Shown here one piece after another: positions 27,320 to 36,210 of a stretch of DNA of 64,000 nt. The DNA lies in contig NZ_CP016282.1 of assembly GCF_001679725.1 (NCBI RefSeq), forward strand, positions 1,116,001 through 1,180,000, in the 5' to 3' direction. The DNA is from Cryobacterium arcticum. Lineage in GTDB: Bacteria > Actinomycetota > Actinomycetes > Actinomycetales > Microbacteriaceae. The position numbers and the translations under genes were made by a program. Within the stretch, counting starts at the first letter, position 1, and the number at the start of each line of letters is the position of its first letter. The notes under the pieces were generated by a model that saw only the letters and a list, made by a program, of their open reading frames with translations, searched no databases and was not told the DNA's origin.

Positions 27320-29546
27320 ACCCGTGACCTCGTCCGGACCGGCCGCCGCTCCTGTGCCGGCCGGCGCCTCCGCCGGGCGCGCCCGGCGCGGCAGCCCGCT
27401 GCTGCAGGTGCGGAACCTCTCCGTCACCTTCCCGCAGCGGAACGGCCCGCCGGTGAACGCCGTCCGCGGGATCAGCTACGACGTGCACGAGGGCGAATTC
27501 CTCGGCATCGTGGGGGAGTCCGGGTCGGGCAAGTCGGTGTCGTCCCTTGCGCTGATGGGCCTGCTGCCCAGTTCGGCGGTGATCACCGGCTCCATCGACT
27601 TCGACGGCCACCGGCTGCTCGACATGAACGACCGCCAGCTCTCCGGGCTCCGCGGCCGTGATATCTCGATGATCTTCCAGGACCCGCTCTCGGCGCTCAC
27701 CCCCGTGTACACGGTGGGGGACCAGATCGCCGAGGCCCTGCTGCTGCACGATGCGGCGCTGAGCAAGCAGGCCGCACGGGCCCGCGCCGTCGAACTGCTC
27801 ACCGTGGTCGGCATCCCCGCGCCGGAGCGCCGGGCCCGGGCCTTCCCGCACGAATTCTCCGGCGGAATGCGCCAGCGCGCCATGATCGCCATGTCGATCG
27901 CGAACGACCCCAAGCTCATCGTGGCCGACGAGCCCACCACCGCCCTGGACGTCACCATCCAGGCGCAGATCCTCGAGGTTCTCGAGAAGGCCAAGGAGCT
28001 CACCGGAGCCGCCGTGGTGCTGATCACCCACGACCTCGGCGTCGTCGCCGGCCACGCCGACCGCATCGCCGTGATGTACGCCGGCAAGCTGGTGGAAAAC
28101 GGCACCACGGCCGATGTGTTCCGTGAACCGCACATGCCGTACTCGATCGGGCTGCTGCGCTCCGTTCCCAATATGCAGACCGCCGGCACCCAGAGGCTCG
28201 TCCCCCTCGAGGGCCGCCCGCCGTCGCTCACCGCGTTGCCGCCCGGATGCCCGTTCGCCGCCCGCTGCCCCATCGCGCTCGACGTCTGCCGCGAGGTAGA
28301 GCCGTTGCTCGCACCGCACTGCGCAGACGCCGACGACCTGCCCGACGCACGGCTCGACCCCTTGACTCCCGGGCTGGCGGTCACGGACCCGTCGGACGGC
28401 GCACACACGGCCGCCTGCCATCGGGCTGGGGAAATCGCCTCGGGGCGCCTCACCCGCCCCGACGTCTTCCCCCGCCCTGCCCCGCTGGACGTCGAGCACG
28501 CCGTGCGGCCGGCCGCGCAGGTCCCCGTGCTCGAGGTCACCGGCCTCAAACGGCACTTCCCGCTCACCAACGGGGGCGTGTTCTCGCGGCGGATCGGCAC
28601 GGTGCGCGCCGTCGACGGCGTCTCGTTCTCGATCCAGCCCGGCCAGACCCTCGGGCTGGTCGGCGAATCGGGTTGCGGAAAATCCACCACAATCCTCGAG
28701 ATCCTGGAAATGACCAAGCCCCAGGCCGGTCAGATCCTCATCGACGGCACCGACATCGGCACCGCAAGCCGGTCCGAACGCCTGCGCCTGCGCAAGGACG
28801 TGCAGATCGTCTTCCAGGACCCGATGGCTGCCATCGACCCCCGGTTGCCGATCGGCGAGGTTATCGCTGAGCCGCTCACCGTGCACGGGGTCGGCCGGGC
28901 CGACCGCCGGGCGCGGGTGCAGGAACTCCTCGACCTCGTCGGGCTCGACCCGCAGATGGCGGACCGTTACCCGCACGAGTTCTCCGGCGGCCAGCGGCAG
29001 CGCATCGGCATCGCCCGGGCACTGGCCACCAACCCGCGGCTCGTGGTGCTCGACGAACCCGTGTCGGCGCTGGACGTGTCGATCCAGGCCGGTGTGATCA
29101 ACCTGCTCGAAGACCTCAAGGAACGGTTGGGCCTGTCCTACCTGTTCGTGGCGCACGACCTGGCCATCGTGCGGCAGATCGCCGACACCGTGGCCGTCAT
29201 GTACCTGGGCCGCATCGTCGAGTACGGGCCGGTCGCCGAGGTGTTCGCGCACCCGCGGCATCCGTACACCCAGGCGCTCATCTCCGCGGCGCCCATCCCC
29301 GACCCGGAGATCGAACGCAGCCGCACCCGGGTGCTGCTCGAGGGCGACCTGCCCAGCCCCACCGAGGAGATCACCGGCTGCAACTTCCGCACCCGGTGCC
29401 CGCTGTACCGGCTGCTCGACCCGGCCGCCCAGTTGAGGTGCGCCACCGACGACCCGCCTCTGGTCGACCACAACGGCGTCGACACCGCCTGCCACCACGT
29501 CGACCGCAACCACATCGTCGACTCGGCGTTGGCCGTCGCCCCCTGA
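27312..29546 (+). CDS. Fused dual ATP-binding protein of second peptide ABC transporter
   Basis: The 744-residue protein is the longer form of the fused Dpp/Opp ATPase. Domain 1 has GESGSGKSV, FSGGMRQRAMIAMSIA and LIVADEPTTALD; domain 2 has GESGCGKST, FSGGQRQRIGIARAL and LVVLDEPVSALD. After each domain comes the oligopeptide/dipeptide C-terminal extension with cysteines (GCPFAARCPIALDVC; GCNFRTRCPLYR), which can hold an Fe-S cluster in some family members. Only the first retains three cysteines. A linker of about 90 residues joins the halves. The GTG start overlaps the upstream stop codon. The receptor gene follows 89 bp later. Confidence 0.92.
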   Translation: MTEPVTSSGPAAAPVPAGASAGRARRGSPLLQVRNLSVTFPQRNGPPVNAVRGISYDVHEGEFLGIVGESGSGKSVSSLALMGLLPSSAVITGSIDFDGHRLLDMNDRQLSGLRGRDISMIFQDPLSALTPVYTVGDQIAEALLLHDAALSKQAARARAVELLTVVGIPAPERRARAFPHEFSGGMRQRAMIAMSIANDPKLIVADEPTTALDVTIQAQILEVLEKAKELTGAAVVLITHDLGVVAGHADRIAVMYAGKLVENGTTADVFREPHMPYSIGLLRSVPNMQTAGTQRLVPLEGRPPSLTALPPGCPFAARCPIALDVCREVEPLLAPHCADADDLPDARLDPLTPGLAVTDPSDGAHTAACHRAGEIASGRLTRPDVFPRPAPLDVEHAVRPAAQVPVLEVTGLKRHFPLTNGGVFSRRIGTVRAVDGVSFSIQPGQTLGLVGESGCGKSTTILEILEMTKPQAGQILIDGTDIGTASRSERLRLRKDVQIVFQDPMAAIDPRLPIGEVIAEPLTVHGVGRADRRARVQELLDLVGLDPQMADRYPHEFSGGQRQRIGIARALATNPRLVVLDEPVSALDVSIQAGVINLLEDLKERLGLSYLFVAHDLAIVRQIADTVAVMYLGRIVEYGPVAEVFAHPRHPYTQALISAAPIPDPEIERSRTRVLLEGDLPSPTEEITGCNFRTRCPLYRLLDPAAQLRCATDDPPLVDHNGVDTACHHVDRNHIVDSALAVAP

Positions 29547-29635
29547 ATTTCCACCCCAGCAACCCGACACAGCACACAGCCCGTCATCACGGCCCGTCGT
29601 CACGACCCGCCACCAAGATATGAAGGAGAAACCCT

Positions 29636-31330
29636 ATGCGTCGTCGAAATTCCGCATTCGCGGCAGTCGCCGTTCTGAGCGCGTCTGCCTTGCTGCTCAC
29701 GGCCTGCGCCCCGGGCAATACCGCCACCGACACCTCCAGTTCCGGCCCCACCGAGGAACTGCCCAGCACGGCCTGGACCGCCGCCGACGCGGCTGACGTG
29801 TCAGACGGCGGCACCCTCAACCTGGCCATCAACGCCATGCCGGTGAACTGGAACACCTACGAGGTGGACGGCAACGAGGTGGACAGCCTGAACACCGTGT
29901 TGCCCACCACCGGCGGGCCGATCCGGGTCGCCGAGGACGGCAGCACCGAGCTGAACCCCGACTACGCCGTCTCGGCCGAGGTCATCAGCGACGACCCGCA
30001 GGTCGTGGAGGTCAAGTTGAACCCCGACGCGGTGTGGGAGGACGGCTCGCCCATCACCTACAAGGACTACGAGGCCACCTGGAAGGCCATGAACGGCAGC
30101 AACGAGGAGTACCTCCCGGCCTCCTCGGCCGTGTTCGAGGACATCACCGCGATCGAGCGCACCGACACCGACTTCGACTTCACGATGACGTTCGACAAGA
30201 TCACCGCCGACTGGCAGTCGATTCTCGTGGGCGAGCCCGGCGTTCTCCCCGTCGCCGCGGCGGAGACCCCCGCCGCCTTCAACGAGGGCTACACCAGCGC
30301 GCCGCTGCCCTCGTCGGGCCCATTCATGATCTCCAACATCGACACCTCCGGCCAGGTCGTGACGCTGGTGCGGAACCCCAAGTGGTGGGGTGAGACGCCC
30401 AAGCTGGACACCATCATCGTGAAGGTCATCGACGGCGGCACGCAGGCGACGGCGTTCGGCAACTCCGAGACCGATGTGCTCTACATCTCCTCCAACGCCG
30501 ACGCGTACCAGACCGCCAAGAAGCGCACGGATGCCGAGATCCAGGCATCCGGCGGTCTCACCTGGACGCACGTCACCATGAACGGGTCCAAGGGCCCGCT
30601 CGCCGACGTGAAGGTGCGCCAGGCCATCGGGCACGCGGTGAACCGGGAGCTGATCTCCGAATCGGCCAACACCCCGGTGGGCGTGCCCGCCACCACGCAG
30701 GGCAGCTACATCTTCATGCCCGGCCAGAAGGGTTACGAGGACAACGTCGGCGCCGCCATCGGCTTCGACGTGGACGCCGCCGCGAAGCTGTTCGACGAGG
30801 CCGGCTACGAGTTGAACGACAAGGGCCTGCGGGAGAAAGACGGCAAGGCGCTGACCCTGTCGATCACCGTTCCCGCCGAGACCCCGACGAACAAGCAGCG
30901 CGCCGTGCAGGTGCAGGCCGACCTCAAGGATGTGGGCGTCACCGTCGAACTCGACGAGGTTCCCGCCGCCAAGTACTTCTCGGACTACATCATCCCGGGC
31001 GACTACGAGATGACGAGCTTCTCCTGGCAGGGTACGGCGTTCCCGATCTCGTCGACCGAGGCGCTGTTCTCCCCGGTCGACTCCGAGTCGAACTTCACCG
31101 GCATCACCGACGACTCGCTGGCCGACCTGTTCGACCAGGCCAACGCCGAGCTCGACCCCGATGCGCGGCTGAAGATCGCCGACAAGATCGACAAGGTGCT
31201 CGCCGCCTACGTGCCGATCGTGCCGATCGCGCCGCTGCCGAACGTCTACGCCGTCAAGTCCGGACTGGTCAACTATGGCGCCAAGCAGTTCCAGTCGGTC
31301 GACTGGACCATGGTGGGCTGGGCCAAGTAG
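29636..31330 (+). CDS. Peptide ABC transporter substrate-binding lipoprotein (second system)
   Basis: The 564-residue receptor has a lipoprotein signal (MRRRNSAFAA..., lipobox LLTAC, Cys24) and the SBP family 5 body: GGTLNLAINAMPVNWNTYEV, LNPDAVWEDGSPITYKDYEA, ADVKVRQAIGHAVNRELI and a C-terminal YVPIVPIAPLPNVYAVKSGL. The ATG follows GAAGGAGAAA. It lies downstream of its transporter genes, whereas in the first operon the receptor comes first, so the two operons are not simple tandem duplicates. The 152-bp repeat array begins about 120 bp after its stop. Confidence 0.92.
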   Translation: MRRRNSAFAAVAVLSASALLLTACAPGNTATDTSSSGPTEELPSTAWTAADAADVSDGGTLNLAINAMPVNWNTYEVDGNEVDSLNTVLPTTGGPIRVAEDGSTELNPDYAVSAEVISDDPQVVEVKLNPDAVWEDGSPITYKDYEATWKAMNGSNEEYLPASSAVFEDITAIERTDTDFDFTMTFDKITADWQSILVGEPGVLPVAAAETPAAFNEGYTSAPLPSSGPFMISNIDTSGQVVTLVRNPKWWGETPKLDTIIVKVIDGGTQATAFGNSETDVLYISSNADAYQTAKKRTDAEIQASGGLTWTHVTMNGSKGPLADVKVRQAIGHAVNRELISESANTPVGVPATTQGSYIFMPGQKGYEDNVGAAIGFDVDAAAKLFDEAGYELNDKGLREKDGKALTLSITVPAETPTNKQRAVQVQADLKDVGVTVELDEVPAAKYFSDYIIPGDYEMTSFSWQGTAFPISSTEALFSPVDSESNFTGITDDSLADLFDQANAELDPDARLKIADKIDKVLAAYVPIVPIAPLPNVYAVKSGLVNYGAKQFQSVDWTMVGWAK

Positions 31331-31451
31331 CCAGGCAGGTATCGCGGCCGGCGCCAGCCGGTCTGTGAGGAGGAAAACCTGAACAACGGATGGGACGTGG
31401 CCGATGGCCGCGTCCCATCCGTCGTCTACCGGATGTCTTCGGGTCGCACCA

Positions 31452-32200
31452 CGTCGTCGGTCGAGCGTCCGAGACCTGGTGCGCCCGTCTGCGGATGCCG
31501 CGGCAGAGTCCCGGAGACCGGCCCGCGGGGTCTCGACAGGCTCGACCAGCGAGGGGGTTGCGTGAGTCGCATCGACTCGCGAGCGCCTGGGGGAGGCTCC
31601 CACGTCGGCGGTCGAGCTTGTCGAGACCCGGTGACCCGATCTGCGGGTCGTTTTCCTCTCGGTAGTTGAGCAGGTCGGAACCTGGTGAGTTGGTCTGTGG
31701 ATGCCGCGGCAGAGTCCCGGAGACCGGCCCCCGGGGTCTCGACAGGCTCGACCAGCGCGGGGGTTGCGTGAGTCGCATCGACTCGCGAGCGCCTGGAGGA
31801 GGCTCCCACGTCGTCGGTCGAGCTTGTCGAGACCCGGTGAGTTGGTCTGCGGATGCCGCGGCAGAGTCCCGGAGACCGGCCCGCGGGGTCTCGACAGGCT
31901 CGACCAGCGAGGGGGTTGCGCGAGTCGCATCGACTCGCGAGCGCCTGGGGGAGGCGCCCACGTCGTCGGTCGAGCTTGTCGAGACCTGGTGAGTTGGTCT
32001 GCGGATGCCGCGGCAGAGTCCCGGAGCCCGGCTCGCGGGGTCTCGACGGGCTCGACCAGCGAGGGGGTTGCGTGAGTCGCATCGACTCGCGAGCGCCTGG
32101 GGGAGGCGCCCACGTCGTCGGTCGAGCTTGTCGAGACCCGGTGACCCGATCTGCGGGTCGTTCCCGTTCGTCGGTCGAGCTTGTCGAGACCTGGTGACCC
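31452..32200. repeat. Intergenic tandem array, 152-bp unit, sharing the GGTCGAGC motif
   Basis: This array lies in the 1058-bp gap between the receptor gene and typA. GGTCGAGCTTGTCGAGACC occurs at 31610, 31816, 31968, 32120 and 32173, with a degenerate copy at 31459. GGTCTCGACAGGCTCGACC occurs from 31529, 31735 and 31887, with one mismatch from 32039. The last units are exactly 152 bp apart; the first spacing is 206 bp because of a 54-bp insertion. Each unit also contains GAGTCGCATCGACTC, a 6-bp stem with a 3-nt loop. The unit differs from the 169-bp array except for the shared 19-bp motifs. The rest of the gap (32201-32388) holds the typA leader, with TAGCAT (32294-32299) as a candidate -10. 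Confidence 0.88.
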
Positions 32201-32388
32201 GGCTGTGTCCGTTTGCCGGCGGTTCATCGGCAGGGAACGCACCGTATAGAGGGATGATCGGGCCCCGCCCGACGGGAAGAGGGCTGAGTACGGTAGCATA
32301 GACCCTTGGGTCCATAGTGACCCCACTCATCCACTCTGCGCCGCATGCGATTTTCCGCGGCATCCATTCTTCGTAAGGATCTATTTTT

Positions 32389-34299
32389 ATGGCGATTGCT
32401 ACCCGCAATAACCTCCGGAATGTTGCAATCGTTGCCCACGTTGACCACGGCAAGACGACCCTGGTCGACGCGATGTTGCAGCAGACGAACTCCTTCGCCG
32501 AGCACTCGCACACCGAAGAGCGCGCGATGGACTCCAACGAGCTCGAGCGCGAAAAGGGCATCACGATCCTCGCCAAGAACACGGCGATCTCGTACAAGGG
32601 CATCCACGCCACCGACGGCCCCATCACCATCAACGTGATCGACACCCCCGGCCACGCCGACTTCGGTGGCGAGGTCGAGCGCGGCCTGTCCATGGTCGAC
32701 GGCGTTGTGCTCCTCGTCGACGCGTCCGAGGGCCCGCTGCCGCAGACCCGCTTCGTGCTGCGCAAGGCGCTCGAGGCGCACCTGCCGGTGATCCTCCTGG
32801 TCAACAAGACCGACCGCCCCGACGCTCGTATCGATGAGGTCGTCGAAGAGAGCCAGGACCTGCTCCTCGGTCTCGCCTCCGACATGGCCGACGACGTGCC
32901 CGACCTGGACCTCGACCTGGTTCTGAACGTGCCGGTCGTCTACGCGTCCGGCCGTGCCGGCGCCGCCAGCCTCACCAAGCCGGAGAACGGCTCGCTGCCC
33001 GATAACGACGACCTCGAGCCGCTCTTCGAAGCGATCCTGCAGCACATCCCCGCTCCCGTCTACGACGACGAGCACCCGCTGCAGGCCTGGGTCACCAACC
33101 TCGACTCCTCGCCGTTCCTCGGCCGCCTCGCACTGCTGCGCATCTTCCAGGGCACCATCAAGAAGGGCCAGACCGTGGCCTGGGTCAAGCACGACGGCAC
33201 CGTCTCCAACGTGCGCGTGACCGAGCTCATGATCACCAAGGCCCTCGACCGCTACCCGGCCGAGAGCGCCGGCCCCGGTGACATCGTCGCCGTCGCCGGA
33301 TTCCCCGACATCACCATCGGTGAGACCCTCGCCGACCCCGACGACGTGCGCCCGCTGCCGACCATCACGGTCGACGACCCGGCCATCTCGATGACCATCG
33401 GCACCAACACCTCGCCGCTCATCGGCAAGGTCAAGGGCCACAAGCTCACCGCCCGCATGGTCAAGGACCGTCTCGACAAGGAGCTCGTCGGCAACGTCTC
33501 GCTCCGTGTCCTCGACATCGGCCGTCCGGACGCCTGGGAAGTCCAGGGCCGTGGCGAGCTCGCTCTCGCCATCCTGGTCGAGCAGATGCGTCGTGAGGGC
33601 TTCGAGCTCACCGTCGGCAAGCCGCAGGTGGTTGTCAAGCGCGTCGACGGCAAGATCCACGAGCCGTACGAGCACCTCACCATCGACTCGCCCGAAGAGT
33701 ACCTCGGCGCGATCACGCAGCTCCTCGCCGCCCGCAAGGGGCGCATGGAGAACATGGCGAACCACGGCACCGGCTGGGTCCGCATGGAATTCATCGTTCC
33801 GTCGCGCGGCCTGATCGGCTTCCGCACCGAGTTCCTCACGGACACCCGCGGTACCGGTATCGCCAACGCGATCTTCCACGGCTACGAGGCCTGGGCCGGC
33901 ACCATCAACACCCGCACCAACGGCTCCATCGTGGCCGACCGCGCCGGTGTTGTCACGCCGTTCGCGATCATCGCCCTGCAGGAGCGCATGCAGTTCTTCG
34001 TGAACCCGACCGAAGAGGTCTACGAGGGCATGGTCATCGGCGAGAACTCGCGCGGTGACGACATGGACGTGAACATCACCAAGGAGAAGAAGCTGACCAA
34101 CATGCGTCAGTCCACCTCCGACACGTTCGAGTCGATGACGCCGTCCAAGCAGCTCACGCTCGAGCAGTGCCTCGAATTCGCCCGCGAAGACGAGTGCGTC
34201 GAGGTCACCCCGGCGATCGTTCGTATCCGCAAGGTCGAGCTCGCCGCATCCGCTCGTCAGCGCAACGTCTCGCGTCTGAAGAAGCAGGACGCGAACTAG
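32389..34299 (+). CDS. typA: Translational GTPase TypA/BipA
   Basis: The 636-residue ribosome-binding GTPase acts in 50S assembly and stress or cold adaptation. G1 AHVDHGKTTLVDAML, the switch region ERAMDSNELEREKGITI, G3 DTPGHADFGGEVER and G4 NKTDRPDAR are intact. Domains II and III and the BipA-specific C-terminal domain follow (SRGLIGFRTEFLTDTRGTGI; KKLTNMRQSTSDTFESMTP). The ATG follows AAGGATC. It appears monocistronic, flanked by the repeat array upstream and an intrinsic terminator downstream. Confidence 0.97.
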   Translation: MAIATRNNLRNVAIVAHVDHGKTTLVDAMLQQTNSFAEHSHTEERAMDSNELEREKGITILAKNTAISYKGIHATDGPITINVIDTPGHADFGGEVERGLSMVDGVVLLVDASEGPLPQTRFVLRKALEAHLPVILLVNKTDRPDARIDEVVEESQDLLLGLASDMADDVPDLDLDLVLNVPVVYASGRAGAASLTKPENGSLPDNDDLEPLFEAILQHIPAPVYDDEHPLQAWVTNLDSSPFLGRLALLRIFQGTIKKGQTVAWVKHDGTVSNVRVTELMITKALDRYPAESAGPGDIVAVAGFPDITIGETLADPDDVRPLPTITVDDPAISMTIGTNTSPLIGKVKGHKLTARMVKDRLDKELVGNVSLRVLDIGRPDAWEVQGRGELALAILVEQMRREGFELTVGKPQVVVKRVDGKIHEPYEHLTIDSPEEYLGAITQLLAARKGRMENMANHGTGWVRMEFIVPSRGLIGFRTEFLTDTRGTGIANAIFHGYEAWAGTINTRTNGSIVADRAGVVTPFAIIALQERMQFFVNPTEEVYEGMVIGENSRGDDMDVNITKEKKLTNMRQSTSDTFESMTPSKQLTLEQCLEFAREDECVEVTPAIVRIRKVELAASARQRNVSRLKKQDAN

Positions 34300-34316
34300 T
34301 TCACAGCATCACCTGA

Positions 34317-34365
34317 CCGCAGGCATCCAGTTCCGGCTTTCCGGCGCGGGTGCCTGCGGTTTTTT
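34317..34365 (+). terminator. Intrinsic terminator of typA
   Basis: CCGCAGGCATCC (34317-34328) pairs with GGGTGCCTGCGG (34348-34359), one wobble allowed, and is followed directly by six T residues (34360-34365). It starts 17 nt after the typA stop and is one of the clearest rho-independent terminators in the window. Confidence 0.9.
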
Positions 34366-34414
34366 CATCAGCCGTACCGACCCATCAGGGGCACCGACGA
34401 ACACGAGGACACGA

Positions 34415-34873
34415 ATGAGCACTGGATCCACGACCATGACCCGGCCGTTCCGGATGGCGCTGGCCTTAGCTGCGCTGCTGGCCGTCGGCCCGGCGCTGGC
34501 CGGCTGCTCCGACGCGCAGGTCCAGGATGCCGTGAACGGGGCTGTGCAGGGTGCCACCGACGGTGACGTGAGCCTGGGCGGCGCGCTGCCGGACGGCTGG
34601 CCCGCCGAGATCCCCGTGATCGAGGGCGAGATCAAGTTCGGTGCCGGCAACACCACCAACGGCGATCAGGGCTGGGTCGTCACCATCGCCTCCAGCGCGG
34701 CGGACCCGCTGGCCGACGCGAAGCAGATGCTCGTGGACGCCGGGTTCGAGGCCGACACCAGCACGTCGGCGAACGTGGGTGACGTCGGTGTGGAGTCCCT
34801 CAAGAACGCCTCGTTCCGGGTGACCCTCGCCGGCACCCCCGATGGCGTGCTCTACACGGTGGCCCCCGCCTGA
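34415..34873 (+). CDS. Small lipoprotein of unknown function
   Basis: The 152-residue protein has a lipoprotein signal with lipobox LAGC (Cys31) after a hydrophobic core, preceded by a Ser/Thr-rich start; an in-frame ATG at residue 8 or 14 could also be the true start. The mature part reads ALPDGWPAEIPVIEGEIKFG, then DQGWVVTIASSAADPLADAK and a C-terminal FRVTLAGTPDGVLYTVAPA, consistent with a small secreted alpha/beta domain. I do not recognise the family. A GAGGACACGA element precedes the ATG. Its stop codon lies in the arm of a hairpin shared with the convergent efeB gene. Confidence 0.7.
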   Translation: MSTGSTTMTRPFRMALALAALLAVGPALAGCSDAQVQDAVNGAVQGATDGDVSLGGALPDGWPAEIPVIEGEIKFGAGNTTNGDQGWVVTIASSAADPLADAKQMLVDAGFEADTSTSANVGDVGVESLKNASFRVTLAGTPDGVLYTVAPA

Positions 34874-34886
34874 CTCGAGGTCAGGC
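34868..34886. terminator. Hairpin containing the stop codons of both convergent genes
   Basis: GCCTGAC (34868-34874) pairs with GTCAGGC (34880-34886) around TCGAG. The TGA of the lipoprotein (34871-34873) lies in one arm and the efeB stop (34883-34881 on the reverse strand) in the other, with only 7 bp between the two genes. It may serve as a compact bidirectional terminator. Confidence 0.5.
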
Positions 34887-36197
34887 GAAGAGGGGTGCTC
34901 CCACGTAGCTGCCCGTGGCGGCGCCGGGCGGCACCGCGAAGAGCGCCGAGCCGACGTGCTTGAGGTACTCGTTCATGGCGTCGTGCCTGGCCAGGTTGAG
35001 CTGCACGGTCGAGAAGCTCTGCGGCGTGCGTTGGAAGCTGATGAAGAACAGGCCCGCGTCCAACCGGCCGAGCGAATCGTTGCCGTCCACGAAGTTGTAC
35101 CCGCGGCGCAGGATCCGGATCCCGTCGTTCTGGGTGGGGTGCGCCAGCCGCACATGTGAGGCCTCGTCGATCAGCGGGAGGTCTCCCCGGCCCGCGATCT
35201 CGAAGTCGGGCTCGGTGAACTCGGTCCCTCCCGACAGCGGCGCGCCCTCGCCCTTGGTACGGCCGATCACCCGTTCCTGCTCGCGCAGGCTGCTGCGGTC
35301 CCAGGTCTCGATGGTCATCCGGATGCGCCGCGCCACTAGGTAGGACCCGCCGGCCAGCCAGGCAGGGCCGTCCGTCGAGCCCACCCAGAGGTGCTCAGTG
35401 GCTGCGGCGGGCTCTTCGGCCTTGATGTTCGCGGTGCCGTCCTTGAACCCGAAGAGGTTGCGCGGGGTGGCCTGGCTCGTGCTTGTGGACGAGGTGCGCC
35501 CGAAACCGAGTTGCGACCAGCGCAGGGCGGCCCGGCCGAACGCGATGCGGGAGAGGTTGCGGATGGCGTGCACCGCGATCTGCGGATCGTTGGCACAGGC
35601 CTGGATGCAGAGGTCGCCGCCGCTCCGGGCGTCGTCGAGCATGTCGCCCGGGAAGTGCGGGAGATCCACCAGCTCGGCCGGCTGCCGGGCGGCCAGCCCG
35701 AACCGGTCGGCGCCGGCCGCGGTGCGGAACAGGCTGGGGCCGAACCCGAAGGTGATCGTGAGGCCCGAAGCCGGGAGGCCGACGGCCTCGCCGGTGTCCT
35801 CCGGCGGAGCGTCGTAGGGGCCGCTGACCGCGCCGTAGTCGCCGATGTCCCGGCCGGCGGTCATCGCGGCGGCCGCGACGCTCCAATCCTGCAGCAGTTC
35901 GATGAGGTCCGCCCGGCTGGTGCCGTCGGTGACGTCGAAAGCGGCGAAGTGCAGCCGGTCCTGCGCCGGGGTGAGGATGCCGGCCTGGTGCTTTCCGTAG
36001 AACGGGTACACAGCCGTTGCCGCCGTCTCGGCCGCCGAGGCCATGGCCGCGGACACGGCCCGGTCGCCGGCGAAGCCCAGGCCGAGCCCGGCGACGCCCG
36101 CCCCCGCGAGGCCGAGCAGGCCGCGGCGGGACAGCCCGCGGGGCGCCGGCGCATCCGGTGCCTGCGCATCCGGTGTCGACTGAGGGGAGTCGGTCAT
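34881..36197 (-). CDS. efeB: Deferrochelatase/DyP-type peroxidase EfeB
   Basis: The 438-residue haem protein is the third gene of the efeUOB operon. The N-terminus carries a twin-arginine signal (LSRRGLLGLAGAGVAGLGLG), so it is probably folded with haem and exported by Tat; tatB is at 47.5 kb. DyP markers are present: the GxxDG motif in FGFKDGTANIK with the distal Asp, and the conserved AHPTQNDGIRILRRGYNF region supplying the proximal His and an Arg. In EfeUOB systems the protein oxidises ferrous iron or releases iron from haem. It starts 14 nt after efeO. Confidence 0.95.
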   Translation of the reverse strand: MTDSPQSTPDAQAPDAPAPRGLSRRGLLGLAGAGVAGLGLGFAGDRAVSAAMASAAETAATAVYPFYGKHQAGILTPAQDRLHFAAFDVTDGTSRADLIELLQDWSVAAAAMTAGRDIGDYGAVSGPYDAPPEDTGEAVGLPASGLTITFGFGPSLFRTAAGADRFGLAARQPAELVDLPHFPGDMLDDARSGGDLCIQACANDPQIAVHAIRNLSRIAFGRAALRWSQLGFGRTSSTSTSQATPRNLFGFKDGTANIKAEEPAAATEHLWVGSTDGPAWLAGGSYLVARRIRMTIETWDRSSLREQERVIGRTKGEGAPLSGGTEFTEPDFEIAGRGDLPLIDEASHVRLAHPTQNDGIRILRRGYNFVDGNDSLGRLDAGLFFISFQRTPQSFSTVQLNLARHDAMNEYLKHVGSALFAVPPGAATGSYVGAPLFA

Positions 36198-36210
36198 CTG
36201 CTGGCCTTCG

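Noticed and set aside
27255..29603. A 782-codon frame antisense to the second fused ATPase
   Set aside because: Same codon-bias effect; the sense strand has all ABC motifs.
29801..32326. An 841-codon open frame on the reverse strand across the second receptor gene and the 152-bp array
   Set aside because: It is antisense to a clear receptor gene and continues through repeat units that stay open in several frames; it contains no domain, and its repeats (such as VSTSSTDDVG) are translated DNA repeats.
31269..32885. A 538-codon reverse-strand frame over the array and the start of typA
   Set aside because: It overlaps typA antisense and consists largely of translated repeat units; GC-rich noncoding repeats without stop codons explain it.
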